Shown: positions 10,301-19,649 of the stretch, piece by piece
Layout of the letters: every line of letters starts with the position of its first letter
How positions within the stretch are numbered: position 1 is the first letter of the stretch
Origin: Undaria pinnatifida
Taxonomy: Eukaryota > Sar > Phaeophyceae > Laminariales > Alariaceae
DNA length: 64,000 bases
Direction: 5' to 3'
NCBI GenBank assembly: GCA_012845835.1
Contig: JABAKD010000029.1
Coordinates: 1,680,970 to 1,744,969 of the forward strand
Position numbers and translations under genes: made by a program
Notes under the pieces: model-generated
Told to the model about the DNA's origin: nothing
What the model saw: only the letters and a program-made list of their open reading frames with translations
Database searches by the model: none

Positions 10301-13300
10301 ACGAGCAAAACACCACGAAAATGTCATGCCTCGAAGCAAAAGATCCCCTCCCCCCTCCCCCCCAAGTGCGCCTTGAGCACCACAGCAAACAAAAATAAAC
10401 ACCGCGTTCCCTCGCCTGTAGGTCCTGTCGGAACAGCTGAACCGCGCGCTAAAACCCTCCGTCACTGGCGCCCACGCAAGCGCGCGGATGCCAGGCGGTA
10501 GAACCTTGTTAATCATGCCACAGTAGTCCATTTCCACCATCTCGACGGTCCCGTCTCCCTTCTGTTTTTTCTTCTTATCCTTCTTTTTCGATTTCTTGTC
10601 CACTCCACCACCGGTAGCGTCGCCGTTGCTTGGGTCTCGCCTGCCATTATCGTACCCCGTCCGCGCCCCCTCTGCGCCCGCGCCTGCACCTCCTCCCCTA
10701 CCCCCCCCCTTTCCCGCGCCCCCTTCCCCTTCCCCACCCCGCCCCTCACCATCGCTGCCACCCCCGGCGCCGCCGTCGCCCCCCCTACCTCCGCCACTAT
10801 TTTCGATATTACCCACCTCCTTGTCACCGCCGTTAGAAGGAGTTCCAACGCCGTCGACGGTCGTGTTTCCACCATCGGCTAAGGCATCGGCGCCGCCTTC
10901 CATCCCCGCTACCCGTCCTCTATCTCCGCTTGCTCGGCCACCACCACAATCCTTGCCACCACCTCCACCACCACCACCACCAACAGCAACACTACCACGA
11001 TCACTACCACCACCATCAACAACACCACCGCCTCCGCTACCACCACCATTACGAACACCACCAACAGCATTACCCTCGAGACCACCACTACCCCTGCCAT
11101 CAATACCACCGCCTTTACCACCGCCACCATCAATACCACCACCACCACCGCCACCATCACCACCACCACCACCACCACCACCACCACCACCACCACCACC
11201 ACCACCACCACCACCACCACCACCACCACCACCACCACCACCACCGGCAACTATTTTCAAGGAGCCAAGGGGTGCCGAGGGTAGCTCGACGTCCAGGTGT
11301 TTGGGGAACCTTGACCGCGCGGAGACCGTTACGACCTGTCTCCGCGGGTGTGCAAGAAACACAAAAAAAGAGGGGGGGGGGCACTTGGCACCTATTCGAG
11401 CCTATGATTGAGGGTCGCTGTGTGCGGTACGAATATAACCAACCTTAGCCCCAACCCGAATCAGTCAATCAACCAATCAAATAACCATTGTTTAGGGCTA
11501 GTCATACTAGTCTCGTGCACAGCTTGCGCCAACAGTAGTGTGGAATAAGTGGTAACGTCTACAGGAGAGAGGGGGAAAAGGGGGGGGGGGGGGGACACGA
11601 CGTTGGGCAACACCATCTACCTGTACCAGCTAGCTAGCTGTATCGGCTATTAATAGCGGTGCCATGCCGTATGTGTGTCGAGGCATTGTGATTGTCTGTT
11701 GCTATTGTTCTCACATTAACTCGCACAATCAAGTCCGTGGTCACAAGACAGGCTCACTCTGGAGCGGAAGCATACCCCAGGGAAAACATAAAAACAAACA
11801 AAACGTGGTACTTGTACACGTACAATATATCATAGCTGAATGCTGGACGCGTGCTACGATAGACTTATACATTTTTTTGGCTATTGTGTTTTCTGAATGA
11901 CTTAAGACACTCCTGAACCCACTCCTGAACCCAAAATCGTCGGGAAAAAAAATAAATAATAGGCCATTGTTTTTGCCTGATTCTCGTCGCGTACCTAGGT
12001 CATGGGACTTGTCGTCCGGTACGTAGCAGTTTTATTTTTCTCCAAATCAGTTTTTTGGGGGGTCCTCATCCGGTATGATATAGCAGTTTAATTTTTCTCC
12101 ACATCAGTTTTTTGGGGGGGACGTGTCTTAAGCTCCCAAATTGAGGGGTAGTATTAGAAAAAAAAGAGTGGTGCACCTCTAGCACCTCTATCGTGGCACG
12201 CGTCATTGTTCCCTCCCTCGCCTGGATTTTGTGTGCTATGTCGAGGCATGTTGCGGCAGGGAAGCACGCTGGTTTCTTTGGGCTCTCAACCTGATGAGTC
12301 CTGTACCTCGCCCAATAAACGTGACGTTTTTCCTCGAAAACCTGTACACATAACACCCTTTTAGCACCGCACTCCCGACACGGAGACAAAAACACTTGAA
12401 TTTAGACTAGGAAAAAAAAAAGTTGAGCTGGAAATGGGTCAAGCGGCCCGATGAGAAACTGCGAAAAGTTATCCCGCTCCAATTCCAAGGCGTTTGGCCG
12501 CAAAAAACGTGACATTTTTCCTCGAAAAACCGTACACATATGTACTAATTAACCAACGAGAACCTGCAAAAAGTATCCCATCCGATTCCAAGGCATTTGG
12601 CCCCAAAAACCGCGACATTTTTCCCTCGACAAACCGTACACATACTAGCCAACCCTACGAGAAACTGCAAAAAGTATCCCATTCCAATTCCACTGCATTT
12701 TGGCCCCGAAACACGTGGCATTTGTTCCTCGAAAAACTCTACACTTAACTAACCCTGTGAGAAACTGCAGAAAGTATCTCATTCCAATTCCAAGACATTC
12801 GTCCCCCCCAAAAAAGTGGGTTCCCCAAGGCCCAGGTATGAGATCAATCTAACGAACGCTAAAAATGCAACATATTTGTTCGAAAAGTCAGCTTTGTTCG
12901 AAAGCCGGCGAATTAAGATACTTACACGATACTGGGGGGTCCTACCGACGGAAGGGCGTGTAGGACCGGGTGCACAAGGAATCGGTGATCACTTTCGAGC
13001 CTTCACGCGTCTCACGTGTGTAGCCCTGCGAGTACAGCAGAGCACACGAGTGGAACGACACTCCCCTTGCCAACTGACAGGCCTACAGTAGAAGCTAGCC
13101 TACCGCTGTGATTTATTCTACTGATGTGGTTTCTCCTGGGGTGGCGTCGGCGGCGCTCATCACGGAACAGAGGTGCGGAGCTAAAATACTTCCTTTTCCA
13201 AAAACGACAACGGAAGAGTCCCCACAAGGCAGGGGTCGATTGTACTTTTGGGGTCAAAGAAAAGTTTCTCAAACGCGCAAGTATAGGTCATTGCGATAAT

Positions 13301-15662
13301 TTTACGAGCACATTTTTGTTTCGCGAACTACGGTAGCGCATACAAACGTTGGTCGGGTTCTTGCGTGAACGAACGCCTTCGGAAGATATGGAGCTCCTCG
13401 TGCTAGGAACTCAGAAATTTCTCAGAATTTGCTGCACCCCTAGCGCGGTTGATGTCTCAGAATTGTCACGACACTGGGTAGCCACTCATTTGAGGGGGGC
13501 CGCGTCAGCCGAAAACAAAATCTCGCCAAAAAACAAATGAAATTTACACTCCTACACATCGTGCAACAGCTAGGGCTGGGCACTGGCTCAGCATGTACTG
13601 GCAGTAGTAATCTACTGCCAGTGTTAATCTACTGATTGACCCGGCCAGTATATTTGCCAGTAGTTCTTATTTCACGCACATCCAATAACCACGCCACACT
13701 ATAGTACGGAAACCCACCCAATGCTGACGAATGAGTTACAGTACTTCTCCGACGCCCCCCCCCCTTACTCCCCTATCCTCCTCCCTCTCTGGGTGTTGTT
13801 CTCTTTTTTTTATAGACTTTTGTGTATTTTTTTGTTGCTGCAGCTATCTGGTATATGATACGGAGTTGCGGTGTATCCTTAAGCTGCTCGTCCATACTGC
13901 TATGTTGTCTTTTTTGTCTGTTTCATTTCATTCTTTGTTGTTCACTCGTAACTCTTCGGGGGGGAGTCTTTTTTTTGTGTTCGCTGAAAGATCTCCGCCA
14001 CGCCCCCGGCTGTTGCTCTTTTTTCACGCGTTCCTTCCTTTCGCCTGTTTTCTGTTTGTACGCTAAAAGATTTACGCCACCCCCTGGCTGTTGAGATTTT
14101 CCACGCGTTCTTTCCTTCCATTTTTTCCGTGTTTGCGTCTTTCTCTGCGTGGAGTATCTGATTTCTGATACCGGATACACGTATGAGTAGCGTTGCTTCG
14201 TTTTGTTTGCTTTGTTTGGCGTTTCGTTTTCGTATTTTTGTCGGCCAGTATACTGCTGCAGTCCAGTATACTGATTGATATTTACCACAGTATAATCGAT
14301 ACTGACTGAGTCAGCCAGTGCCCAGCCCTAACAGTAGCACGTGTGTCAACCAAAAAAAGAGTGATTCTTCACCCTTTCATCACCGCGCACTCCCGATATC
14401 GGGACAAAACACTTGGAATTCGACTAGGATTACTCTACAAGTCGGAAAAAGAGTTAAGCCAAAAAAGGCCTAAATAACCCCATATGTAGTATCATAGCAC
14501 GAATGCCAACCAAAACGCCTCGGACTACGCAAAAAAAATCTACCCCCCCCGATCGTAGCACGCATTAAAAAAAAAACTTCTTTGGGGCACTCACGTTTCC
14601 AAGCGCGCTCACCCCCCGGTCCGTCCGGCCGCAGCGGGAGTAATTGTCTCCCGTGGCGATGCTCTCGACGAGCTTGGTCGTGGTCAGGGCGTGGAAGAGG
14701 CGCTTTTCTATGGTGTCTTCGTTCCCCTCGCTCTGCAGGGCAGGAACCGGGGACGTACGTTTGGGCAAGGGGTTGTTCGTTTCAAGGCACTACGTATAGC
14801 ACCTGGCGGGTTGTAATGCTGAATGCTGTCAGGGTATGAACTATTTATAAGGGACTACCTGACCTGGGATACTTACCCCGTTTAGCATAGTATTTTGTCC
14901 TTGAAAAACGCGGGTGCATTTGTACCTGGTAGGGCTTCAGAGCGCGTAATATTTGTTCATGATGCCAACTTAGTCGTGGTCAAGGCGTGAAAGAGGCGTT
15001 TTTCAATCGTGGCCCTCGTCCCCTCGCTCTGAGACCGGGCACAAAGGGTGCACGTTTCGAGAGAGGTCGTTATTTACCAAGAACTACCTGGTAGGCTTAG
15101 CACACCACTACACCTGCGAGCAAAAGCCGGCGTAGCCCTCCCCCTCGTACATGAGCTGCAACGCCACAGTCCTCTTTCGCCATCTCGAGTGGTCGAAGTC
15201 GCGCTCCTGCCCCCTCCTCTTCTTCTTGCTCTTGCCGGCGACGCCACCCGCCGCTTCCGCTGCCGCCGCCGCTACCTTCTTTCGCCGCTGTTTCTCCTTC
15301 CAAGACAGTCCTCGCGCAGAAACCGCCCCAGCACCCGACCCTACCTCCGAGTGTACTCCAGCAGCACCTAACCCTGCCTTTGAAGGTATTCCCGCGGCTC
15401 CTAACGAAGGTACCCCAGCAGCCTTCGAAGGTACTCCAGCAGGACCTAAACCTGCCTCCAAAGGTACCCCAGCAGCACCTAACCCTACCTCCGAAGGTAC
15501 ACCCGACCCAACCTCCGAAGGTACTCCAGCAGCACCTAACCCTACCCCCGAAGGTACCCCAGCAGCGTCTAAGACCGAAGGAACCCCTGTACCTTCTAAC
15601 CCGGAAGGTACTCCAGCGGATAGCCCCCCCAAAACCGACGGTTCTGACACTCCACCAGTCAT
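4129..15662 (-). CDS. PUS3: tRNA pseudouridine synthase, PUS3/Deg1 type (six-exon gene)
   Basis: Enzymes of this TruA-superfamily branch convert uridine 38/39 of the tRNA anticodon arm to pseudouridine. Exons on the minus strand: 15662(or further up)-15114, 14732-14595, 11335-10416, 9144-9047, 5572-5457, 4341-4129. They join in phase to 677 residues plus stop, counted from the first in-frame ATG. Landmarks: residues about 152-183 DFDHSRWRKRTVALQLMYEG and GYAGFCSQ; CGRTDRGVSA with catalytic Asp at 221; a glycine-rich insert at about 260-460; MINKVLPPGIRALAWAPV and FSARFSC near 503-531; RYFF, DHDFRNLCKIDVANVSNF at the exon 4/5 join; GRAFLWHMVRC and LPCKF in the last exon. Human PUS3 (481 residues) shows the same order from memory. 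The protein ends soon after the core, as bacterial TruA does. The introns (0.4-3.5 kb) are full of repeats. The true start is uncertain because the frame stays open upstream. Confidence 0.92.
4503..4622 (-). pseudogene. Degenerate copy of the 5-prime part of PUS3 exon 6
   Basis: Lies in intron 5, about 224 bp upstream (in gene sense) of the true exon start. On the minus strand it reads VFRRAFFWRMVRVPDP, against the true VCGRAFLWHMVRCLMS, and is preceded by a matching stretch of intron. The core length and the splice-side sequence are similar, but the frame is lost soon after. It looks like a local duplication that decayed. Confidence 0.7.
5457..5572 (-). CDS. PUS3: PUS3 exon 5
   Basis: 116 nt after the acceptor TTGGTAG. 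It completes the split codon to KIDVANVSNFVRHIKHASV, then a Pro/Ser loop and YYRMCVFE. The donor is GAG-GTGCGC in phase 0. Human PUS3 has KMDVANGVINFQRTI at the same place. Confidence 0.92.
5724..5770 (+). repeat. Poly-G tract in PUS3 intron 4
   Basis: A run of G with few interruptions. A second run of about 22 G lies at 8058-8080 in the same intron, and a third of about 15 at 11580-11595 in intron 2. Such runs could form G-quadruplexes on the plus strand, which would be C-runs in the transcript. Confidence 0.8.
5773..8310. other. Bulk of PUS3 intron 4
   Basis: Repeat-derived and A-tract rich. It includes a doublet of the GGGTTAAGGAGC-type repeat (6590-6890), the words ACCACTTTCTTTTC-TTAATACTACCCCTCG (also near 4715 and, reversed, near 12130-12175) and a C/A-rich patch at 7505-7565. 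No second gene is seen on either strand. Confidence 0.4.
8318..8436 (+). mobile_element. Small inverted-repeat element family 3 (TTAACCCCTTT ends)
   Basis: Between ACCCCTTTTACAACTGG and GGCTCCACAGGGGTTA. The family core is AAACCCGTTTTCGGGGAC, then ACTTGGAATTAGTATA, then GGGGTTTGGGGGCTC, with inverted AACCCCTTT ends. Other copies are at 23976-24061 (the tidiest, about 85 bp), 38738-38830 (reverse), 49938-50020 (reverse), 50200-50293, 59824-59910 (reverse) and 60458-60550 (reverse). Non-coding. Confidence 0.7.
9047..9144 (-). CDS. PUS3: PUS3 exon 4
   Basis: 98 nt after the acceptor TCAGCAG. Joined to exon 3 it gives RTYRYFFLARDLDIAAMDDA, then ASRIVGDHDFRNLCKI. The DHDFRNLCK block (human THDFRNLCK) is typical of PUS3. 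The donor is ATAG-GTGAAG, leaving one base of a split Asp codon. Confidence 0.93.
9334..9585 (-). pseudogene. Degenerate copy of PUS3 exon 4 with tandem intron units
   Basis: 9334-9385 matches exon 4 (minus-strand VAAMEDAALRLL against IAAMDDAASRIV) but lacks the stretch around the acceptor. The flanking intron unit with CACCAAGAAAGCGAGGCT is present three times (9187-9292, 9385-9470, 9475-9585). The arrangement is true exon plus unit, then exon copy plus unit, then a further unit. Confidence 0.7.
10416..11335 (-). CDS. PUS3: PUS3 exon 3 (glycine-rich insert plus core)
   Basis: 920 nt. It opens after GACAG with VVTVSARSRFPKHLDVEL, corresponding to the VISLxLRSxFP strand of the family. It then runs through about 200 mostly Gly residues with Ala, Asp, Ser and Arg; the first ~29 Gly codons are a pure run at 11244-11158. 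A lysine-rich patch KKSKKKDKKKKQK follows, then the core resumes with MDYCGMINKVLPPGIRALAW, FSARFSCSDRTYR. The exon ends TACAG followed by GCGAGG, so the intron starts with GC. Confidence 0.9.
11158..11244 (+). repeat. (ACC)n run inside PUS3 exon 3
   Basis: A pure ACC/CAC trinucleotide run, within a wider interrupted one from about 10960. On the gene strand it is GGT and codes only glycine. The run is in frame and does not interrupt the exon. Its length is likely to vary between individuals. Confidence 0.9.
11695..11860 (+). repeat. Dispersed ~160-bp repeat (CACAATCAAGTCCGTGGTCA)
   Basis: Shared order: TGTT-microsatellite, CTCACATTAACTCGCACAAT, GGTCACAxGACAGGCT, ATACCCCAGGG, then GTGGTA, ACGTACA, ATATCATAGCTGA. 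Copies are at 28150-28310 and 50635-50815. No coding frame is shared. Here it sits in PUS3 intron 2. Confidence 0.65.
13571..14330 (+). mobile_element. Non-autonomous hAT-like DNA transposon in PUS3 intron 2
   Basis: A 760-bp segment that starts TAGGGCTGGGCACTGGCT and ends with its inverted copy AGCCAGTGCCCAGCCCTA, an 18-bp perfect terminal repeat. The flanks GCAACAGC and ACAGTAGC agree at 5 of 8 positions, which fits a worn 8-bp target duplication. TAGGGCTGGGC ends and 8-bp duplications are hallmarks of hAT elements. Sub-terminal CCAGTATACTG words recur at both ends. There is no transposase inside; the interior is T-rich and low complexity. Confidence 0.8.
14595..14732 (-). CDS. PUS3: PUS3 exon 2 (catalytic aspartate)
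   Basis: 46 codons between the acceptor CTGCAG and the donor AAC-GTGAGT. Codes SEGNEDTIEKRLFHALTTT, then the core CGRTDRGVSALGN. The Asp of RTD is the nucleophile position of the whole TruA family. The length and order match the family with no gaps. Confidence 0.93.
14962..15100 (-). pseudogene. Degenerate copy of the 5-prime half of PUS3 exon 2
   Basis: Within intron 1, between exon 1 and the true exon 2. After a CTCAG at 15033-15029 the minus strand reads SEGTRATIEKRLFHALTTTK, nearly the true SEGNEDTIEKRLFHALTTTK, then loses the rest including the catalytic motif. About 70 bp of upstream intron is also copied. If spliced in by mistake, the message would be broken. Confidence 0.8.
15114..15662 (-). 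CDS. PUS3: PUS3 exon 1 (as far as a start ATG is seen)
   Basis: Codes an arm of repeated AAGVPS-like units (about a dozen, DNA period 30-45 bp), then a basic stretch KEKQRRKK and SKKKRRGQ, and then the start of the catalytic fold with VALQLMYEG and GYAGFCSQ. The donor after the CAG of SQ is CAG-GTGTAG (intron from 15113). The ATG at 15662-15660 is only the first in-frame ATG. The basic patches could act as a nuclear signal or bind tRNA; that is inference. Confidence 0.85.
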
Positions 15663-16061
15663 TTCTACTGCGGCCACGTCCGTCGAGGCGGCGGCGGAGG
15701 CAGTAAAGGGAACAGCTACTCCACGGGCACTAGGCGGGCTGTCATCAGCGGGCGATATTTCGGAGTGCTCGTGCTTGTGCTTGTGCCTGTGCTCGATCTG
15801 CTGAGAGCGTTGCGCGTGCTGCGAGTGCCGCGCGTTGCTGTCGGCGGCGGCCGAGCCGGAAGCGGAGCTAACGTTTCCACCGTGGGACTGGCTGGTCGTT
15901 TCAGTCCCGCGCCGCGCGCGCTTGGCAGGGGCTGGGGCGGAGGGGGAGGGGGAGGGCGTGCCGGATACGTTGGCAGCGTCGCCGTTGGAGGGCGGCAGGG
16001 ACGCCGACGTGTTCCGTAACCTTGCTAGGGAGTCTCGTACGGAGCCTGTGTCGGGTGCGTG
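15663..16061 (-). CDS. PUS3: Open in-frame extension upstream of PUS3 exon 1
   Basis: The exon 1 frame continues for 133 codons without a stop until TGA at 16064-16062, and contains no ATG. It reads as plausible protein: KRARRGTETTSQSHGG, then a His/Lys-rich tract HRHKHKHEHSE, then SPADDSPPSARGVAVPF. A pyrimidine-rich stretch followed by GACACAG at 16052-16046 could be a splice acceptor, so the start codon may lie in an exon further up. The alternative is that this is 5-prime leader and translation begins at 15662. Confidence 0.5.
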
Positions 16062-16065
16062 TCAT

Positions 16066-17180
16066 TCAATCGGCGTGTGGGTAGGAATGCAGGCAGGGCT
16101 AGGGTCAGGGTTAGGGCAGATGAGTGCAAGGGGACAGGTTTAGCGAAGAGGGGGCCAAGGAAAGGGCGACAATCGAGCAGGGTAGGTAGGCATATAGGCT
16201 AGGCAGGGAGGCAAGCCGGGTTGGGTTTTTAGCAGCCAGCAGGCGTTTTGTGCTTGGGGGTCTTCCGTTACGGTAGCCCCTGTAGTACTTCACCCATAAT
16301 TTTGGGGGGAAAATACTTGGAATTAGTGTGTGTGGTTAAACGGTACAGGAGTCATCCCACGGCATGGCTTTTGCAGTTTTTGGGCCATATGGTGTTCCTG
16401 GCCTTCTGATTGGTTGACCTCCTCAAGCGTGGAACCATCGGTTAGTATGAAACTATAGAAGTACAATGGTAATGGTTGTTTTTAGGACTAGCGCATAGAA
16501 TAGTTGGTCGGGCCGCGCGAATGAACGCCTTCGAAGTCATATTTCGGGTGATATATTGAGCTCCTCGCACAGGAACTCAGAAAATTCTGCTGAGCCTCTT
16601 CGCGTGGGTTGACCCAGAGGTGTACCTTTTCTTGGCTCTTCACTTGTGGAGCTCAATACCTCACCCAAAAACTGATTGGGAGAAAAAAAATCAAACAATT
16701 CCCCAATGAACGGTCCCCCTGGCCTAAGGAATCGACATAATATATTTCCGCAAATAGAATGGCATTACGCCGAGTTTGGGATACGGAGCCCCGTTTTTCA
16801 GAAAACGCCTCATCCAAAAAAGTTTAACCTCTGTAGTAGCACGCGCCAAATTATGATAATAATATATTGTTGATGCTCCTCCTGGCAGCATCCGTGGGAG
16901 TCATAAATCTTCAAAGAACAAACCAGCCGTAACAAAAACGAGCGGTCGGTGTAGCACGCAGCAAGCAGAGAGGAGCATCGACCCTAAATTTATCGAACTA
17001 GCAGCTCACGTACCTAAAATAGTTTTATAAAAACATTGCGGGCAAGCGGCTGAACACAGAACCTTGCTCGCATACTTCGCAGTACGGGTAACCCTTGAAA
17101 ACATCTAAGGGAATGAAACGTATTAAGAGTGACTAACACAAAAGAATACCACACCAGCACAGCAGTACAGGACACCCACC
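16066..17180. other. Upstream of PUS3: no second gene seen
   Basis: Contains copies of dispersed repeats (16740-16850 and 16855-17030). Possible 5-prime exon and promoter of PUS3 would lie here on the minus strand, but no start codon in phase with exon 1 or TATA-like box can be assigned. Confidence 0.3.
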
Positions 17181-17189
17181 AGGTATCTG

Positions 17190-17400
17190 TAACAAAAACA
17201 GAAATGCTGAATTAAGCTGGGTTTCTTATTGGGGAGAGTGTACATTCTACATTAACTTCACTACAACGGCTTTCGGATTTCTTATATTCCTGTAAAATAC
17301 CAGCCTGCCTTTCCTTGTCACCCTGTTTCTCACTACGTGGTGTCCTGTGCTACAGATGTACAATGACTGCATACAGCAACGGTACCAAGCAGCTGCTTGG
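17190..17400 (+). repeat. Dispersed ~200-bp repeat, copy 1
   Basis: Matches 24070-24270: TTTCTTATT-GGGAGAG, then CTACACTAACTT-like words, TTCCTGTAAA, and TCCTGTACTGTA or its variant. A weak third relic is near 63500-63560. Its type is unknown. Confidence 0.6.
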
Positions 17401-17811
17401 ATTTCGTCAAGTGTGTGTCGGGAGCTCAACCGCAGAGTGGTTGTACGTTACGCACAGCAGCAGCAGCAGCAGCAGCAACATACTTCTCGTTCTACTGCGT
17501 GCTGACAGTTAGACGGCTGCTGGCATGTTGACATGGATGCGACACGTCGGCGCATACAAGTACTCGAAAGTACATTACTCGCCTTCTCATAAGAGCGCGC
17601 CACAAGAAACTTAGCCTAAAACAAAAACGACAGCGGTTACGCTGGACACACCCTTTAAAAAATAAGAAACCTAGCCTGAAACCAAAATATCTCGGCTTCT
17701 TATCAGAGGGTCGTACTGTGTTTAAGACGGCAATAGTACGCACGAGTAGTACAGGACGCCTAAGAAGATATAGGATAACAAAAAACAGGCCGGGTCGACA
17801 TACACACGCAT

Positions 17812-18035
17812 CCGTATACAACGGCAGCTTGCGCTGCCGGGGTTGTAACGAAGACCAATGATAGGGACAGCTTACGCTATACCTACAATGGGACCCGAAG
17901 GGTGCGCCAGCTAGCGTTGGGCTGCGAAAGCAACTGAGTTAAATCGACACACGACACGTATGAAAATACGTGGAAGTGTGGTGAGCTAAAGCTTTATTTT
18001 TCCCCATCCGCCGGAGGATAAAAAAAAAAAAAGAT
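17812..18035 (+). repeat. Dispersed hairpin-ended repeat P, full copy
   Basis: Starts GTATACAACGGCAGCTTGCG (hairpin GGCAGC/GCTGCC) and ends CCATCCGCCGGAGGATAAAA. About 220 bp, non-coding. Confidence 0.7.
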
Positions 18036-18774
18036 AACAAGAAAGGCAGGTTGGCGTAAACAGGAAATAAGAAATCTGGGAACCGTAATACTGAAGTCAG
18101 TATACAACACAACCTCTCCCAAAAAAAGAAACTCAACCGGAGTCGGTACTTACCTTTCGTATTGTTAACAGGTGTCCTCTATATAGCAACCAAAATGGAT
18201 GCGTAGGAAACTCGATTCTTCCGCAAAATTTCTGTGGGCCATTGTTCACACAAAAAACAATTTTCGATGACGCATGCCTAAAGATTGCTTTCAAAGCACT
18301 ACCGAACAGTCCGACCAAGGGCCGCCAGTTTTTAACAACAGTAACAAACAGCCCGACGTATGTCACCAGGTTTCAACAACATCACCGAACAGCCCGACCA
18401 AGGACAACAGCTTTCAATAGAAGACGTATAACGTCAGTCAGGACAGCTTTCAACATTCTACGCCATGGGGGGTGGGATGTAACCCACCAACAAAAGCACT
18501 AGACCTCGCCCATCCACTGCAGCTGAATCACATCGCGCTGCTGTTGTAGACAGGCGGTACTGAATTGATAAGCTCCTGCCGCTGCTGCTGTTGTGATACT
18601 GCGGCGCCACTGCTGTACTGCTGCTGGGCCGCTGCTGATTGCTATGCGACTGTGCTACTTACGGCAACTTATGATTTGGCAAGGCGGTATGAAAATCGAT
18701 CCATGTCCTCGAGCTGTTGCGATTGCTGCGAGTTTGGCGGTCCGGAGCAGCAGCAGTGATTACACAATTCAAGC

Positions 18775-19015
18775 AGCAAGTCGTGGTAGTAGTAGTAGTA
18801 GTAGTAGTAGTAGCAGCAGCAGCAGCGCAGCAGCAGTAGTAGCAATAGTATAGTAGTAGTAGTAGTAGTAGTAGCAGCAGCAGTAGTAGTAGGAGTAGGA
18901 GTAGCAGTAGCAGTAGCAGTAGTAGCAGCAGTAGCAGTAGTAGTAGTAGCAGCAGTAGCAGCAGTAGCAGTAGCAGTAGCAGTAGCAGTAGGAGTGGTAG
19001 TAGTAGTAGACGGAG
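18775..19015 (+). repeat. AGT/AGC trinucleotide microsatellite
   Basis: About 240 bp of AGT and AGC triplets with few breaks, preceded by GCTGCTGCTG words from 18580. Open frames on both strands through it (poly-Ser, poly-Thr/Ala) are by-products of the repeat. Confidence 0.95.
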
Positions 19016-19649
19016 CTGAAAGTATCATTTGCTGAGTGCTGTGCTTCTTAGTGTCGATGCGTTGCTACCACACACTGCTGCTGCTGTACACGTTCAAATT
19101 TGTTGCTACTATTACCTCAGCAAATAATTGCGGTGATGGGGGCACGAGAAAAGAAAACACACCAATCGCAAGGCAGGGGCAGCAAGCAGCTATGAATGAG
19201 ATCATTCAAAATACCTATGCGACGAGAAGGCGCTGTTTCTGCTGTTTCTGCGTATCACCATCTCTCTTATGATCATCATCCATCCATCTGTGCCTATTAG
19301 ATTGGTCATTAAGACGCCCCTCGCCTTGGATCCTCCTGACTACTCCCGTCGCTCGGGGTCTTGCGTGATATAGTTCAAAATACTAATACTCACACCGAAT
19401 ATCGCACTTGGAAAAAGTTCGGACGGCCAATCTGAACCGAATCCCGTGCTGCTGCTGTGGATGCAGCACTATGGGCGAAGACCCGTGTCTGCTGAGGCAC
19501 TCGGTGGTTGAAGGTCGGAATACAGCGTGTTAAAAACGCGGTGTACTATACTGCACTAAATAAAATATAAGGATAAGAGTGAACCGGAAACCCGGCCATA
19601 GGGGGTGGTTCAAGATCCCCCGCGGCGTTAACGTGTGTAGAGCGCTGTC

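Noticed and set aside
10596-11411. 271-codon Pro-rich open frame on the plus strand
   Set aside because: It is the antisense of PUS3 exon 3. The proline run is the reverse of the in-frame glycine run.
18669-19028. Poly-Thr/Ala and poly-Ser frames
   Set aside because: Products of the AGT/AGC microsatellite, open on both strands.
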